From: Neobacillus thermocopriae
Lineage (GTDB): Bacteria; Bacillota; Bacilli; Bacillales; Cytobacillaceae
Length of the DNA stretch: 64,000 nt
Assembly: GCF_010975035.1 (NCBI RefSeq)
Contig: NZ_JAAIUV010000005.1
Coordinates: 62,001 to 126,000, forward strand
Reading direction: 5' to 3'
Below the pieces are notes generated by a model. That model saw only the letters and a list, made by a program, of their open reading frames with translations. It was not told the origin of the DNA and searched no databases. Positions 40,342-50,099 of the stretch are shown piece after piece. Each line of letters begins with the position of its first letter. The first letter of the stretch is position 1. Position numbers and translations under genes: made by a program.

Positions 40342-42402
40342 GTGGAAATCATGACTGACCATGGGTTTCGAAAAACAATAAAAATCTTACGTGCGCTGTT
40401 GTTCATTAGTTTAATAGGAATGATTGGAGCACTCCTTTTCTTCGTCGGTATCCTTACTTATGCTAAAATACTTGGACCACCAACACTAGCGGTTCCGCAG
40501 TCGACCTTGATCTTCGCCGATGACGGTACCCTAATTGGGGAAAGCCACAATGGTCAAAAGCGGTACTGGGTGAAATTAGATAATATCTCAAAGGACCTTG
40601 TAAATGCGACGATTTCCATTGAAGATAAAAACTTTTACGAGCATCACGGTTTTGATTACAAACGTATCGGAGGGGCAGTCCTCGCTGATATTCAAGCATT
40701 TGCCAAGGTACAAGGGGCCAGCACCATCACGCAACAATATGCGCGAAATCTATTTCTTAAACACGAGAAAACATGGACACGCAAACTCAGCGAGGCTTTT
40801 TATACCATTCGTCTCGAAATGAATTATTCAAAAAAAGAAATTCTAGAAGGCTACTTAAATACAATCTATTACGGCAACGGCGCCTATGGTATAGAAGCGG
40901 CGAGCCAATATTATTTTGGAAAAAAAGCCTCGGAATTAAATCTGGCAGAAGCAAGTCTACTTGCCGGTATTCCAAAGGGGCCCAACATTTATGCACCAAC
41001 AAGCTCCATGGAAAACGCCAAAACCCGTCAGAAAATCATTTTACAGAGCATGGTCAATGATGGTTTTATTTCCAAAAATCAGGCCGAGACTGCTGCAGCA
41101 CAGCCGCTTACAATTGTAGGTAAACATACGACACCAAAAGTGAAAATTGCACCCTATTTTCAGGATGCAGTAAAAAACGCCCTTAAAAATCAACTGAATT
41201 TAGATGATCGAACCATTGCGCTAGGTGGCTTAAAAGTCTACACAACACTCGATCTGAAGCAGCAAAAAAAGGCCGAGGAGCAAATTGCTCAAGTGGTGAA
41301 TGAGTCATCAGAAATTCAAGTCGGCTTAATTGCCATGAATCCGAAAAACGGTCATGTCAAAGCGATGGTTGGTGGTAGAGATTATGAGAAAAGTCCATTT
41401 AACCGTGCTGTTCAAGCCATCCGCCAGCCAGGCTCTACGATTAAACCGATTCTTTATTATGCTGCCCTAGAACACGGATTCACACCTTCCTCAACGATGA
41501 GAAGTGAATATACAACGTTTCATTTTGATAACGGCCAGGCTGATTACACGCCACATAATTTTAATAACAAGTATGCTAACGACGAAATTACTCTCGCCCA
41601 GGCACTCGCGGTTTCTGATAATATTTTTGCCGTGAAAACTCATCTTTTTCTGGGAGAAGGGACATTGATTGAAACAGCAAAAAAATTTGGCCTGTCCACG
41701 AAAATGAAGGATGTCCCATCACTAGCTCTGGGTACTTCTGGAGTTCGGGTTATTGAAATGGCAAACGCCTACAGTATGTTTGCTAATGGTGGCAACAAGG
41801 TTCATCCAACATTAATTACAAGAGTCGAAGATTCAAACGGCAATATTATCTTTGAAAAAGAAGAAACAAAAGAAAAAGTATTGGATGAAGCGAAAGCATT
41901 TGTCATGACGCATATGATGACCGGTGTGTTCGACCCGAAGCTAAACGGTTATACCAAGGTGACAGGAAGCACCATCCTCAAAGACTTAACCCGCCCCTAT
42001 GCTGGTAAATCGGGTTCCACAGAAACGGACAGCTGGATGATCGGTTTTGCCCCACAGCTCGTTACCGCTGTTTGGGTGGGGTACGATGCCAGTAAGCCGA
42101 TTGAGATACCGGAGGAAAAGTCATACGCAAAAAAAATTTGGGCTAAGTTCATGGAGGCAGCCCTTGACGGCAAATCCGTACGAGCCTTTAAACCTCCTAA
42201 AGAAGGCGTGGTCGGCCTTTATGTCAATCCGGCCAACGGCAAACTAGCGACAAAAGATTGTCCAATTCGTCGCTTAACTTATTACATCGAAGGAACCGAA
42301 CCGACCGAATACTGTACCGAACATATTGGTCATAAGGATAAAAAGAATGAAGGAAAAGAAAAGAAAATCCCATGGTATAAACGAATTATGCCATGGAGCT
42401 AA
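40342..42402 (+). CDS. pbpG: Class A penicillin-binding protein (PbpG-type)
   Basis: Bifunctional peptidoglycan synthase, 686 residues. One membrane helix near residues 15-40, then a GT51 transglycosylase (SIEDKNFYEHHGFDYKR, GASTITQQYARNLFL, ASLLAGIPKGPN) and a transpeptidase with SxxK in RQPGSTIKP, SDN in LAVSDNIFAV and KSG in AGKSGSTETDSW. The end is short and basic. GTG at 40342 is chosen because GGGGGG is 7 nt upstream; the ATG at 40324 has no site and would add six residues. Divergent from speE; in B. subtilis ywhE/PbpG works in spore wall synthesis. Confidence 0.93.
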   Translation: MEIMTDHGFRKTIKILRALLFISLIGMIGALLFFVGILTYAKILGPPTLAVPQSTLIFADDGTLIGESHNGQKRYWVKLDNISKDLVNATISIEDKNFYEHHGFDYKRIGGAVLADIQAFAKVQGASTITQQYARNLFLKHEKTWTRKLSEAFYTIRLEMNYSKKEILEGYLNTIYYGNGAYGIEAASQYYFGKKASELNLAEASLLAGIPKGPNIYAPTSSMENAKTRQKIILQSMVNDGFISKNQAETAAAQPLTIVGKHTTPKVKIAPYFQDAVKNALKNQLNLDDRTIALGGLKVYTTLDLKQQKKAEEQIAQVVNESSEIQVGLIAMNPKNGHVKAMVGGRDYEKSPFNRAVQAIRQPGSTIKPILYYAALEHGFTPSSTMRSEYTTFHFDNGQADYTPHNFNNKYANDEITLAQALAVSDNIFAVKTHLFLGEGTLIETAKKFGLSTKMKDVPSLALGTSGVRVIEMANAYSMFANGGNKVHPTLITRVEDSNGNIIFEKEETKEKVLDEAKAFVMTHMMTGVFDPKLNGYTKVTGSTILKDLTRPYAGKSGSTETDSWMIGFAPQLVTAVWVGYDASKPIEIPEEKSYAKKIWAKFMEAALDGKSVRAFKPPKEGVVGLYVNPANGKLATKDCPIRRLTYYIEGTEPTEYCTEHIGHKDKKNEGKEKKIPWYKRIMPWS

Positions 42403-42441
42403 ACAGTTCTCGAAGTCGACGATTTCCTTTCTTATCTTACG

Positions 42442-42473
42442 AAAAAAGCTCCGGGTTGCCCCGGAGCTTTTTT
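42442..42473. terminator. Bidirectional terminator between pbpG and ywhD
   Basis: A 13-bp stem (42442-42454 with 42461-42473, AAGCTCCGG core) with A and T runs; 40 nt past the pbpG stop codon. Confidence 0.9.
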
Positions 42474-42572
42474 CTGTCCTAGTCTTACAGTGTGCTCACA
42501 CTGATTTTATACTACCCATTTTTTAAGAAAACTACAAGAGATTCAAACTTTTTATTTTTGCAAAAAAATGAA

Positions 42573-43082
42573 TTAGACATCAAGCAAGCTTTTTTTCAGT
42601 TCATCAGAGGAGTTATTCCATAATTCTTCATTGTGGTTACGAAGGAATTCTCCAAGCACCCGCTTCGATTTTTCATCCATATGATCCACGATAATATGGC
42701 GCTTCAGCGACTTATCCATACGGTTCACATGCTCAGGCAGCGACTTATAGCCTCGGCGGATTTCACGATCGACAGTCATGTAACAAGCTGCTACTCCGGC
42801 ATAATAAGGTCCTTCCTCGTTGCGGTCAATCGTCACCCAAACGAGCCAATATGGCTTCCCATTTGGAACCTCATCCTGATTCGGCAAAAATTTAATACCC
42901 TTTTCAACAGCACTACGAGCATGCATCGCACCAATGTCAATTTCCGCTTCCCCTGCCTCGATATCAATAATAACCGGTGACACATTATCCAGGCTCAAAA
43001 CTCCTTTACCAAAGCCCTTGTGTCCGTCCAAGGGATCATTTTTGATAATATTAAAACTCATCTTTTTCTTTTTTTCTTCCAT
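42573..43082 (-). CDS. ywhD: YwhD family protein, unknown function
   Basis: A 169-residue cytosolic protein of the YwhD family. Recognisable stretches are FNIIKNDPLDGHKGFGKG, IDIGAMHARSAVEKGIKF and YYAGVAACYMTVDREIRRG. No function is established. ATG at 43082 lies 12 nt after AAGGAGG, somewhat far; no better in-frame start is seen. It starts 17 nt after the ywhC stop codon, so the two are in one transcript. Confidence 0.88.
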   Translation of the reverse strand: MEEKKKKMSFNIIKNDPLDGHKGFGKGVLSLDNVSPVIIDIEAGEAEIDIGAMHARSAVEKGIKFLPNQDEVPNGKPYWLVWVTIDRNEEGPYYAGVAACYMTVDREIRRGYKSLPEHVNRMDKSLKRHIIVDHMDEKSKRVLGEFLRNHNEELWNNSSDELKKSLLDV

Positions 43083-43099
43083 AGATGTTTGAAACCTCC

Positions 43100-43750
43100 T
43101 TATAAAAACAAACCATAAAAAAAGTTGCTTAATCCTCCTAAAACCCAAGGAACCACTATATTAAAGATTGGATGAATTGTGTACTGATCCAGTGGTGTGA
43201 TTACTAAAATTAAAAAAATGAGAATTCCATACTGTTCATATTGTGTCATTTTTGCTCTTATCTCATTGGGCGCAAGGTCCTCAACAATTCGATACCCATC
43301 AAGTGGTGGAAATGGAAGAAGATTAAAGATAAACAACACCACATTCAGACTGATAAATATCTCCAAAAAGGTGAAGAAATTTTCTGATGCTGGGATACCG
43401 AACCGATAAATGGATGCAGCAATGATAAAACCTATACTTGCCAATAACAGGTTACTCAGCGGTCCGGCTGCAGAAACAAGAATACCGGCTAGCCGTGGCT
43501 TTTTAAAGAAAAACCGGTTTACCGGCACTGGACGGGCCCAGCCAAACCCGGCTATAAAAATAAAAATCGTTCCAATCGGGTCAAGATGCTGAATCGGATT
43601 TAATGTCAATCTGCCTTGTTTTGCCGCCGTATGGTCACCAAATTTATATGCAACATAGGCATGGGCGAATTCGTGAAGTGTAAAGGCAAACACAAGTGTA
43701 ATTGCGACATAGGGAATCAGTTCTAATGGGTAGGCCAAAAATCGGTCCAA
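43100..43750 (-). CDS. ywhC: Site-2 protease family membrane protein YwhC
   Basis: Intramembrane zinc metalloprotease of the M50 family, 216 residues. HEFAHAYVAYKFGDH near residue 26 holds the HExxH zinc motif; the third ligand is in FNLLPFPPLDGYR near residue 148. About five hydrophobic segments. Substrate unknown. It uses a TTG start at 43750, 10 nt after GGAGG; no ATG lies near. Divergent from ywhB, adjacent to ywhD. Confidence 0.92.
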   Translation of the reverse strand: MDRFLAYPLELIPYVAITLVFAFTLHEFAHAYVAYKFGDHTAAKQGRLTLNPIQHLDPIGTIFIFIAGFGWARPVPVNRFFFKKPRLAGILVSAAGPLSNLLLASIGFIIAASIYRFGIPASENFFTFLEIFISLNVVLFIFNLLPFPPLDGYRIVEDLAPNEIRAKMTQYEQYGILIFLILVITPLDQYTIHPIFNIVVPWVLGGLSNFFYGLFL

Positions 43751-43934
43751 AGGCGTTTCTCCTCCTTTATTCGCGAATCGCGTCTTCTCTCTATTTTACC
43801 ATTTAGTATAACTGAAACTGGTTTGAAATAGAAAATCTTACGTGCTTCGGTTTCTTGCAGATTTTTGCAAATTGTGGAACACTATTAACCGTAAAGGACA
43901 GGCAAGCCTGATAAAATGGTAGGAGGACGATTTT

Positions 43935-44129
43935 ATGCCATATGTAACCGTAAAAATGCTTGAGGGACGCACAGAGGAACAGAAGAGAGAACTCGTTAAA
44001 AAAGTAACCGACGCTGTCAGTGAAACGACCGGCGCCCCAAAAGAAAACATTGTTGTTTTCATTGAAGAAATGACTAAAAACCATTACGCTGTAGGTGGCG
44101 TGCGATTAAGTGACAAATCACCAGGATGA
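43935..44129 (+). CDS. ywhB: 4-oxalocrotonate tautomerase-like protein YwhB
   Basis: A 64-residue tautomerase-superfamily subunit. The N-terminal Pro (MPYVTVKMLEGR), which becomes Pro1 after Met removal, is the catalytic base; other family features are TEEQKRELVKKVTDAVSETTG and VFIEEMTKNHYAVGG. ATG at 43935 has GGAGG upstream. Substrate in the cell is unknown. Assigned to the plus strand because the ribosome site and Pro1 are clear there. Confidence 0.9.
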   Translation: MPYVTVKMLEGRTEEQKRELVKKVTDAVSETTGAPKENIVVFIEEMTKNHYAVGGVRLSDKSPG

Positions 44130-44232
44130 TATAGCCATCACCTCTATGATCGTAGAGCAGAGAGCAAGGCTTTTTTGCCGCTAGGGTGTTTGTGCTATTT
44201 TATTCTTTATTTCCGAACTGAATACAACAACG

Positions 44233-44267
44233 CCCGGACTTCCTAAAATAAGGTGTCCGGGTATTTT
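44233..44267 (+). terminator. Terminator between ywhB and ywgA
   Basis: CCCGGAC (44233-44239) pairs with GTCCGGG (44255-44261); the plus-strand tail TATTTTTC suits termination of ywhB read-through, and ywgA ends right beside it on the other strand. Confidence 0.65.
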
Positions 44268-44271
44268 TCAA

Positions 44272-44787
44272 TTATGCCACTGGTTGTCCTGTTTTTCCTT
44301 TCAACATTTCAATGTATGCATAAGCTTCATCAATCTCGGTTTCGGTATAGCGCTGGCTACTTTTAAGTGTAAACACCTTGGAAGCAACCTCATCTTTTGG
44401 TAGATTATCAAAATATAAAACGGTCGATACAAGTTCAAGAAATCTAGCATTCTGGTCGTTCATATCGTTAAAACATTCCTTTAAAAACGGCATGTCCACC
44501 TCATTTAAACTCAAAAACTCTTTGCCCGATTCGGTTAGCGTGTAACGGTATTGGTAATACCCGCCTTTTTTCTCCTTCACTTCATTAAGAAACCCCATAT
44601 TGCAAAGCTCTTCCACTCTTGTTGTCAATTCTTCTGAATAAGGGCCGTAAAAATGAAATTGAAAACGTTCTTGGAAAGGGAAGTCCATTTTTTTTGCAAT
44701 ATATATCATCTTTTGAAGCTTTTTTCTCCCGATAATTTCACCGGAAACCATAATTGCCTGCATTAGCTTGGCATGATCTTTCAGCAA
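44272..44787 (-). CDS. ywgA: YwgA family protein
   Basis: A 171-residue protein of the YwgA family, with a winged-helix look: KLMQAIMVSGEIIGRKKLQK, then FHFYGPYSEELTTRVEELCN and a basic hairpin (KEKKGGYYQYRYTLTESG). DNA or protein partner unknown. The TTG at 44787 is preferred because AGGAG lies about 11 nt upstream and the family starts near LLKDHAKLM; the in-frame extension of 52 codons overlaps ywfO in another frame. It follows ywfO by 34 nt, in the same transcript. Confidence 0.85.
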   Translation of the reverse strand: MLKDHAKLMQAIMVSGEIIGRKKLQKMIYIAKKMDFPFQERFQFHFYGPYSEELTTRVEELCNMGFLNEVKEKKGGYYQYRYTLTESGKEFLSLNEVDMPFLKECFNDMNDQNARFLELVSTVLYFDNLPKDEVASKVFTLKSSQRYTETEIDEAYAYIEMLKGKTGQPVA

Positions 44788-44821
44788 TGTTCGCTCATCT
44801 CCTACTCCATTTAAACAATCT

Positions 44822-46117
44822 CTAATCCAAAAGGGCACGTATTTGTTTTTTAACCGCTGAATGATTTGATTCATCTTCGAGAAAATCAGCAGGATAATAG
44901 AGTTTATGGTCCGTTCTTCGTTTTCCGGAAATCGAATCAACAATTTCAGATTCCCGTGAAAGCTCCCTCAATTCTCCATTTTTCATTAACAAATGAATCG
45001 GTAGTCGCTCTTCTTCTTCTCCTGGACGATAGAAATCATATGGTAAATCCGAAGAGGAATCGACGACCAAATAATAGTCTGGATCAATGCCTGCTTTTAC
45101 AAAAAGTGTCGTTAATTCTGCCAGCTTTTTGTATTCCTTAGCTGGATCAAACTCTGCATATTTAAATAGATTACGATTAACAAAACGGCGGCACAGATCA
45201 CTTAAGATAGGATCTTCCTCTTCCTGCCAGATTTGAAAATAATACATAATCACGGCTTCATCTAATTTTAAGTAGTCTTCTAATGTAACAATTTCATGGA
45301 AAATGGATATAAAGTGAATGGGCTCATATTTAAACGTGTAGTTTTTCTTAAACAATTCTTTTGCACGGTGGAGGATTTTCGTTAAAATAACCTCCGCACT
45401 TCGGGATACAGGGTGAAAATAAACTTGCCAGTACATTTGGTAACGACTCATGATATAGTCTTCGACTGCATGCATGCCACTTTTTTTTATGACGACTTGA
45501 TCTTCTCGTGGGCGCATCACACGCAAAATTCGTTCCATATCAAATTGGCCATAGCTCACCCCTGTAAAATAAGCATCACGCTGCAGGTAATCCATACGGT
45601 CAGCGTCAATTTGACTGGAAATCATACTGACTATCAGCTTTTTCTCAGAGGTTTTTCCAATGACTTCTGCCACTTTCTGAGGAAAGTCAGGGCTTACTCT
45701 AGTGAGGACTTGATTGACTTCGGTATCTCCTAAAATAATGGCTCGAGTGAATTCTTCATGGTCAAAATCAAACACTTTTTCAAAGGCGTGAGAAAATGGC
45801 CCGTGTCCAAGATCATGGAGTAGAGCTGCACATAAAGTAAGTAGGCGGTCTTCATCATTCCATGCTGGCCTACCGGCAAACACATCATCAATCATTCTAC
45901 GGACAATTTCATATACACCAAGGGAATGATTAAATCGGCTATGCTCAGCCCCATGGAACGTCAAAAAGGTCGTACCTAGCTGCTTAATCCTCCGAAGGCG
46001 CTGAAACTCCTTCGTCCCAATTAAATCCCAAATCACCCGATCACGTACATGGACATACCGATGCACTGGATCCTTGAACACTTTCTCCTCACTTAACTTC
46101 TCCGCCGAATACACCAT
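44822..46117 (-). CDS. ywfO: HD-domain phosphohydrolase YwfO
   Basis: A 431-residue HD-superfamily enzyme related to dGTPases and SAMHD1. Metal ligands are visible in SRFNHSLGVYE, ALLHDLGHGPFSHAFE and the Asp in QIDADRMDYLQRDA. Family members hydrolyse nucleotides (B. subtilis YwfO has been reported as a nucleoside-triphosphate phosphohydrolase). ATG at 46117 follows GAGGGA by 6 nt. Transcribed with ywgA. Confidence 0.9.
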   Translation of the reverse strand: MVYSAEKLSEEKVFKDPVHRYVHVRDRVIWDLIGTKEFQRLRRIKQLGTTFLTFHGAEHSRFNHSLGVYEIVRRMIDDVFAGRPAWNDEDRLLTLCAALLHDLGHGPFSHAFEKVFDFDHEEFTRAIILGDTEVNQVLTRVSPDFPQKVAEVIGKTSEKKLIVSMISSQIDADRMDYLQRDAYFTGVSYGQFDMERILRVMRPREDQVVIKKSGMHAVEDYIMSRYQMYWQVYFHPVSRSAEVILTKILHRAKELFKKNYTFKYEPIHFISIFHEIVTLEDYLKLDEAVIMYYFQIWQEEEDPILSDLCRRFVNRNLFKYAEFDPAKEYKKLAELTTLFVKAGIDPDYYLVVDSSSDLPYDFYRPGEEEERLPIHLLMKNGELRELSRESEIVDSISGKRRTDHKLYYPADFLEDESNHSAVKKQIRALLD

Positions 46118-46310
46118 AAAGTTCCCTCTTCCTCAACTTCCACATAATACTTGATTCTATTATATCCCCATATCAAAGGTAAATCATCCAAATTTCAACA
46201 ATTTTCTTCGGTAATGTATGAAACACCGTACATGGACACAGCTACCCTTATTTTATATTAAATTTCTAACACTATTTCCAAAAAAAGGATTCCTCTCATT
46301 ACTTTCAAAT

Positions 46311-46345
46311 AAAAAATCACCTTGTCACTTCGTTCAAAGGTGATT
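46311..46345 (-). terminator. Terminator after the DUF1450 gene
   Basis: A 9-bp stem AATCACCTT/AAGGTGATT with a 13-nt loop, then TTTTATTTG on the minus strand. The stop codon at 46344 overlaps the outer arm. Confidence 0.75.
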
Positions 46346-46565
46346 ATTTTAGCTTTTTATTAATTTTCTCTATTAATTCGTCTTCAGTTAGGGCCGCAAG
46401 CGGTCGATTGTTTACGAAAGCAAAGGTTTTCTTTCGTCCAGGTCCACAATAAGACTGGCAGCCTATTTTGATTTCGGCATTTGGATCAATTTCCTTTAAA
46501 CGGGGAATTAACGTTTTTAAGTTTACGGCCTGACAATCATCGCATACGCGAAATTCATTAGCCAT
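46344..46565 (-). CDS. DUF1450 protein (YuzB-like)
   Basis: A 73-residue cysteine-bearing protein of the DUF1450/YuzB family. Cys pairs in VCDDCQAVN and [19 protein letters not shown] suggest an iron-sulfur or zinc site, similar to thioredoxin-like ferredoxins; this is inference. ATG at 46565 has AAAGGG 8 nt upstream. Stands alone between ywfO and rsfA. About 275 bp upstream to the rsfA promoter shows nothing else I can name. Confidence 0.82.
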   Translation of the reverse strand: MANEFRVCDDCQAVNLKTLIPRLKEIDPNAEIKIGCQSYCGPGRKKTFAFVNNRPLAALTEDELIEKINKKLK

Positions 46566-46840
46566 TTTCTACATCCCTTTCTAACATCTCTATAATTCAT
46601 AGTCTAACCAACGTATATATATAATTTTCACCAAACAATCATCATATCTGATCGGCAAAAAATGAAAAACATCCAGCCTTAACTCCTACCGTATTGTACA
46701 TGTTCTCCGACCACAATGCAAGCTGCAAACATGTATTCAAATTAAGATTCTTCCACTATTTACCATACTTTAAATTATTTACCTCATTCATTTATAGTTA
46801 GCTATTAGCAAAAAAATCTATTATCCTTTTAACCATTTTG

Positions 46841-46870
46841 GTATAAACCATAGAAAACTTGTCCATCATA
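46841..46870 (+). promoter_or_regulatory. Candidate sigma-F promoter of rsfA
   Basis: GTATA (46841-46845), a 15-nt spacer, then GTCCATCATA (46861-46870). The -35 is perfect for sigma-F and the -10 shares GTCCA with the spoIIR promoter. rsfA is sigma-F-controlled in B. subtilis. The start codon lies about 70 nt downstream. Confidence 0.5.
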
Positions 46871-46941
46871 AGACTAGAACTTATATACATTCGTCGGATT
46901 TTTACTGACGGTTAAATAAATCCAGTAGGGAGTTGAAAGAG

Positions 46942-47667
46942 ATGAAAGTTCGTCAAGATGCATGGACTGAAGAGAATGATCTTCTGTTGGCCGAAACGGT
47001 TCTTCGACATGTACGTGAAGGTAGCACACAGCTGAACGCCTTTGAAGAAGTAGGGGACAAGCTAAACCGAACCTCCGCAGCCTGTGGCTTCCGATGGAAT
47101 GCTGTTGTCCGTCACCGCTATGAAAAAGCCTTACAATTAGCTAAAAAACAACGCAAACAAAGACAGAGAATTCTAGGAAAAGACCAAGGTGGCAAGAAAA
47201 AATTACTATACAATCCGCCAGTTCCTAAGGTAGAGGATTTGCAAGATATTCCACTAACAGCAGATTTGTCAGTTGATACAACTGCCAATAAGTCAGATAT
47301 GACCGTAGAATTAGCCACGGAAACCTTTATTCAACCAACAGCAACACAGGCACCAACTGAAATGACGATCGATACCGTGATTGCCTTTTTGGAAAACTTT
47401 AAACATTCCAATCTGCAAAATATCGCTTTAAAAAGTGAGAATGAAAGATTGAAAAAAGAAATTGCTGATTTGAGAAAACAAAACGAAGAAATGAGCATGA
47501 AGATTAAGGAACTCGAGGAAAATAAGGAAACAATGCAAGAAGATTACGAGACCTTAATGAAGATCATGAACCGAGCACGCAAGCTTGTATTATTTGAAGA
47601 AGAAGAAAGACCTGCTACGAAATTCAAAATGGATCGTAACGGAAACTTAGAAAAAGTAGCGGAATAA
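46942..47667 (+). CDS. rsfA: Prespore-specific transcription regulator RsfA
   Basis: DNA-binding modulator of sigma-F and sigma-G genes in the forespore, 241 residues. A Myb/SANT-like N-terminus ([20 protein letters not shown], then [20 protein letters not shown]) is followed by a variable linker and a C-terminal coiled coil (about 160-220, [20 protein letters not shown]). ATG at 46942 lies 9 nt after GGGAG; an in-frame TTG three codons upstream sits on that site and is rejected. B. subtilis equivalent: ywfN. Confidence 0.92.
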   Translation: MKVRQDAWTEENDLLLAETVLRHVREGSTQLNAFEEVGDKLNRTSAACGFRWNAVVRHRYEKALQLAKKQRKQRQRILGKDQGGKKKLLYNPPVPKVEDLQDIPLTADLSVDTTANKSDMTVELATETFIQPTATQAPTEMTIDTVIAFLENFKHSNLQNIALKSENERLKKEIADLRKQNEEMSMKIKELEENKETMQEDYETLMKIMNRARKLVLFEEEERPATKFKMDRNGNLEKVAE

Positions 47668-47679
47668 AGTATAAGATAA

Positions 47680-47740
47680 TTATAAAGGCGATTCTATGTT
47701 GACGGACCACTTAGGCGCTCAACTAGATATTTATTGAAGT
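47680..47740. repeat. Degenerate interspersed repeat, copy 3
   Basis: GCGATTCTATGTTGACGGACC, then GCGCTCAACTAGATATTTATTG, aligning with the elements at 10110-10180 and 11745-11845 (shared ATTCTATGTT, CGCT-xx-CTAGATATTTATT). It lies between rsfA and its terminator. The match is partial. Confidence 0.5.
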
Positions 47741-47748
47741 AAAATATG

Positions 47749-47787
47749 AAAAAGCCGTAAACCTACCATAGAGGATTACGGCTTTTT
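47749..47787. terminator. Bidirectional terminator between rsfA and lipL
   Basis: A 12-bp stem (47749-47760 with 47775-47786, AAGCCGTAA core) with a 14-nt loop and A/T runs; separates converging genes rsfA (+) and lipL (-). Confidence 0.88.
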
Positions 47788-47797
47788 TGCTCTTAAC

Positions 47798-48622
47798 TCA
47801 CAAAAATTTTCCATTCCGCTCTACAATTCTTTGATAATACCCCGGCAAAAGATCCATTTCAAATTCATTTAACGAACCGCCATATATTCTCCCACTATTT
47901 CGCTTCAATTCCTGTAACAACCTTAGCATTATATCTCCTATAGTAAAATCAGTTTCTAATAACTCTGATAAAGACGCCATTACCTCAGGAACAATAGATG
48001 GATAAACAAATTTCGTCGTTACGTCCTTTTTAGCAATCCGATAAAATTCTCGAATCAGTTCAGCACGCTTTGATCCGCTGCCATTCACACATAAATAAAT
48101 TTGTACCGCTACTCCTTTTTTTAAACGGCGTTGAGAAATACCAGCAAACTTTTTCCCACCTATGCTTAGGTCGTAACTTCCAGGACAATAAGAACCAACA
48201 ATTTCTCTCGCCTCAATCTCGTGAGGAAAATCAGCAAACATACGACGAATTAAAGTCCACATCGCATCATATCCACGATTAATATCTATTCCTTTTTCTA
48301 CCTCTGGAAAAATTAATGATAAATTAAGGACTCCTTCATCCAGAACGACCGCAAGGCCTCCAGAGTTCCTTACAATAGACTGATAACCCTTCTCGTTTAA
48401 AAATTGAACGCCTTCCTGTAAAAATGGCAGTTTCGTATCTTGGATTCCCAAAACAATCGTATTGTGATGTACCCAGGTACGTGCCGTCGCCGGCGCCTTA
48501 CCTGCTCCGATAGAGGCACACAGTGTATCATCAGTGGCAAAAGATTGCAACGCATGAAAATGCGACCCTAGCGCTGACTGGTCAATGATTCGCCATTCAG
48601 GCTGGTTCAATAAAACTTCCAT
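47798..48622 (-). CDS. lipL: Octanoyl-[GcvH]:protein N-octanoyltransferase
   Basis: Moves octanoate from GcvH to E2 subunits of 2-oxoacid dehydrogenases in lipoate synthesis. The 274-residue BPL/LplA-fold protein has the acyl-enzyme Cys146 in [11 protein letters not shown] and Lys158 in [12 protein letters not shown], and [13 protein letters not shown] typical of lipoyl transferases. ATG at 48622 follows AAGGAG by 8 nt. Equivalent to B. subtilis YwfL; next to pta. Confidence 0.93.
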   Translation of the reverse strand: MEVLLNQPEWRIIDQSALGSHFHALQSFATDDTLCASIGAGKAPATARTWVHHNTIVLGIQDTKLPFLQEGVQFLNEKGYQSIVRNSGGLAVVLDEGVLNLSLIFPEVEKGIDINRGYDAMWTLIRRMFADFPHEIEAREIVGSYCPGSYDLSIGGKKFAGISQRRLKKGVAVQIYLCVNGSGSKRAELIREFYRIAKKDVTTKFVYPSIVPEVMASLSELLETDFTIGDIMLRLLQELKRNSGRIYGGSLNEFEMDLLPGYYQRIVERNGKFL

Positions 48623-48685
48623 GTTCGTAACTCCTTGAATGTTTGATGAGGATATTTTATCAAAATAACTGTCAAAAAAGAAGGA

Positions 48686-48715
48686 GCGTAAGCGACCCGC
48701 TCAACGGCGTATGGC
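48686..48715. repeat. Fragment of an interspersed element (end-like)
   Basis: GCGTAAGCGACCCGCTCAAC plus GGCGTA matches, with about 20 of 26 positions, the reverse complement of the end of the element at 51169-51194. It lies in the lipL-pta gap; the rest of the gap shows no gene. Confidence 0.5.
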
Positions 48716-48814
48716 CACCAAAACAAATGATGTAAACTCAACGTAGGGTGGGGAGCAATAGCAGGATAGTTCCTTAATCGTGCATTCTAAAAAGGAAAAT
48801 TTATTTACAGATCA

Positions 48815-48848
48815 TAAAAAAAGAGCTGGCCTAATAATCAGACCAACC
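48815..48848 (-). terminator. Terminator after pta
   Basis: A 9-bp stem (48824-48832 with 48840-48848, three wobbles) with T7 on the minus strand, 12 nt past the pta stop codon. Confidence 0.75.
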
Positions 48849-48860
48849 CTTTATGATATC

Positions 48861-49832
48861 CTATAATGCCTGCGCTGCTGTAATTAATGCAAGCTTGTAA
48901 ACATCTTCTTCATTACATCCGCGAGAAAGGTCGTTTACCGGACGGTTCAAGCCTTGTAAAATCGGGCCGACTGCCTCGAAACCACCTAAACGCTGAGCAA
49001 TTTTGTAGCCAATGTTACCTGCTTCAAGGCTTGGGAAAATAAAGACATTCGCATCCCCCTGAATCGGTGAACCTGGCGCTTTGCTTTTTGCCACTGAAGG
49101 AACAAACGCAGCATCAAATTGGAACTCACCATCCAATACTAAAGAAGGCTCACGACGCTTCGCTTCTTCCACAGCAGCCACAACCCGTTCTGTTTCTTCT
49201 GACTTCGCAGAACCCTTTGTTGAGAATGAAAGCATAGCCACGCGTGGCTCGATATCAAACATCTCTGCTGTTTTCGCACTTTCAATCGCAATTTCTGCTA
49301 AATCCATACTGTCCGGCGCAATATTGATCGCACAATCAGCAAACACATACTTTTCGTCGCCGCGAACCATTATGAACACACCAGAGGTCTTCTTTACGCC
49401 TTCCTTCGTCTTAATAATTTGCAGTGCAGGGCGAACCGTATCTGCTGTAGAGTGAGTTGCACCACTTACCAAACCGTCTGCTTTATTTACATACACTAGC
49501 ATGGTACCAAAATAGTTGACATCCAATAAAATCTTTCGTGCCTGCTCTTCAGTTGCTTTTCCTTTCCGACGCTCAACAAAAGCTGCCACAAGCTCGTCCA
49601 TTCCTTCATAGCTTGCAGGGTCAAAAATTTGTGCACCTTCCAGAGAAACCCCAAGCTCCTGTGCCTTTGCCTGAACTTGATCAGCAGCCCCAATTAAAAG
49701 CGGAGTTACTAAATTTTCCTCTGCCAAACGGCTGGCAGCTTTTAAAATCCGTTCATCCAAAGCTTCTGGGAATACAATTCTCAATCCGCGACCGGATACT
49801 TTTTTCTTTAATCCTTCAAATAAATCACTCAA
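48861..49832 (-). CDS. pta: Phosphate acetyltransferase
   Basis: Interconverts acetyl-CoA and acetyl phosphate in overflow metabolism. The 323-residue protein is very close to B. subtilis Pta; signatures are YFGTMLVYVNKADGLVSGA, HSTADTVRPALQIIKTK, MLSFSTKGSAKSEE and QFDAAFVPSVAKSKAPGS, with the end CNEEDVYKLALITAAQAL. The start is a TTG at 49832, 8 nt after GGGAGG, with no nearby ATG. Divergent from hemQ. Confidence 0.96.
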   Translation of the reverse strand: MSDLFEGLKKKVSGRGLRIVFPEALDERILKAASRLAEENLVTPLLIGAADQVQAKAQELGVSLEGAQIFDPASYEGMDELVAAFVERRKGKATEEQARKILLDVNYFGTMLVYVNKADGLVSGATHSTADTVRPALQIIKTKEGVKKTSGVFIMVRGDEKYVFADCAINIAPDSMDLAEIAIESAKTAEMFDIEPRVAMLSFSTKGSAKSEETERVVAAVEEAKRREPSLVLDGEFQFDAAFVPSVAKSKAPGSPIQGDANVFIFPSLEAGNIGYKIAQRLGGFEAVGPILQGLNRPVNDLSRGCNEEDVYKLALITAAQAL

Positions 49833-50099
49833 AGCCCAAACCTCCCATTAACTATTCATTACTAGCATACTTTACCACCCTGAAAATTCAAGATAAGCTC
49901 ATCACTGATAGCGCTTTCATAAAAAAGTTCTTTTTTTCAAAAAATTATATTTACCTATTTACTATTTGCTATTTTTTATAAAAATATTCTCTACCTGATA
50001 ACGGTTTTTCCCCGTAAAGGTTTTTTTGGACATTGATTGGGGAAACTATGATATAGTAAATATAGTTATTGAACTATGATTTTTTAGGAGTGATTATTA

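Noticed and set aside
43803-44084. Minus-strand frames opposite ywhB
   Set aside because: The plus-strand ywhB has the Pro1 tautomerase start and a clear ribosome site.
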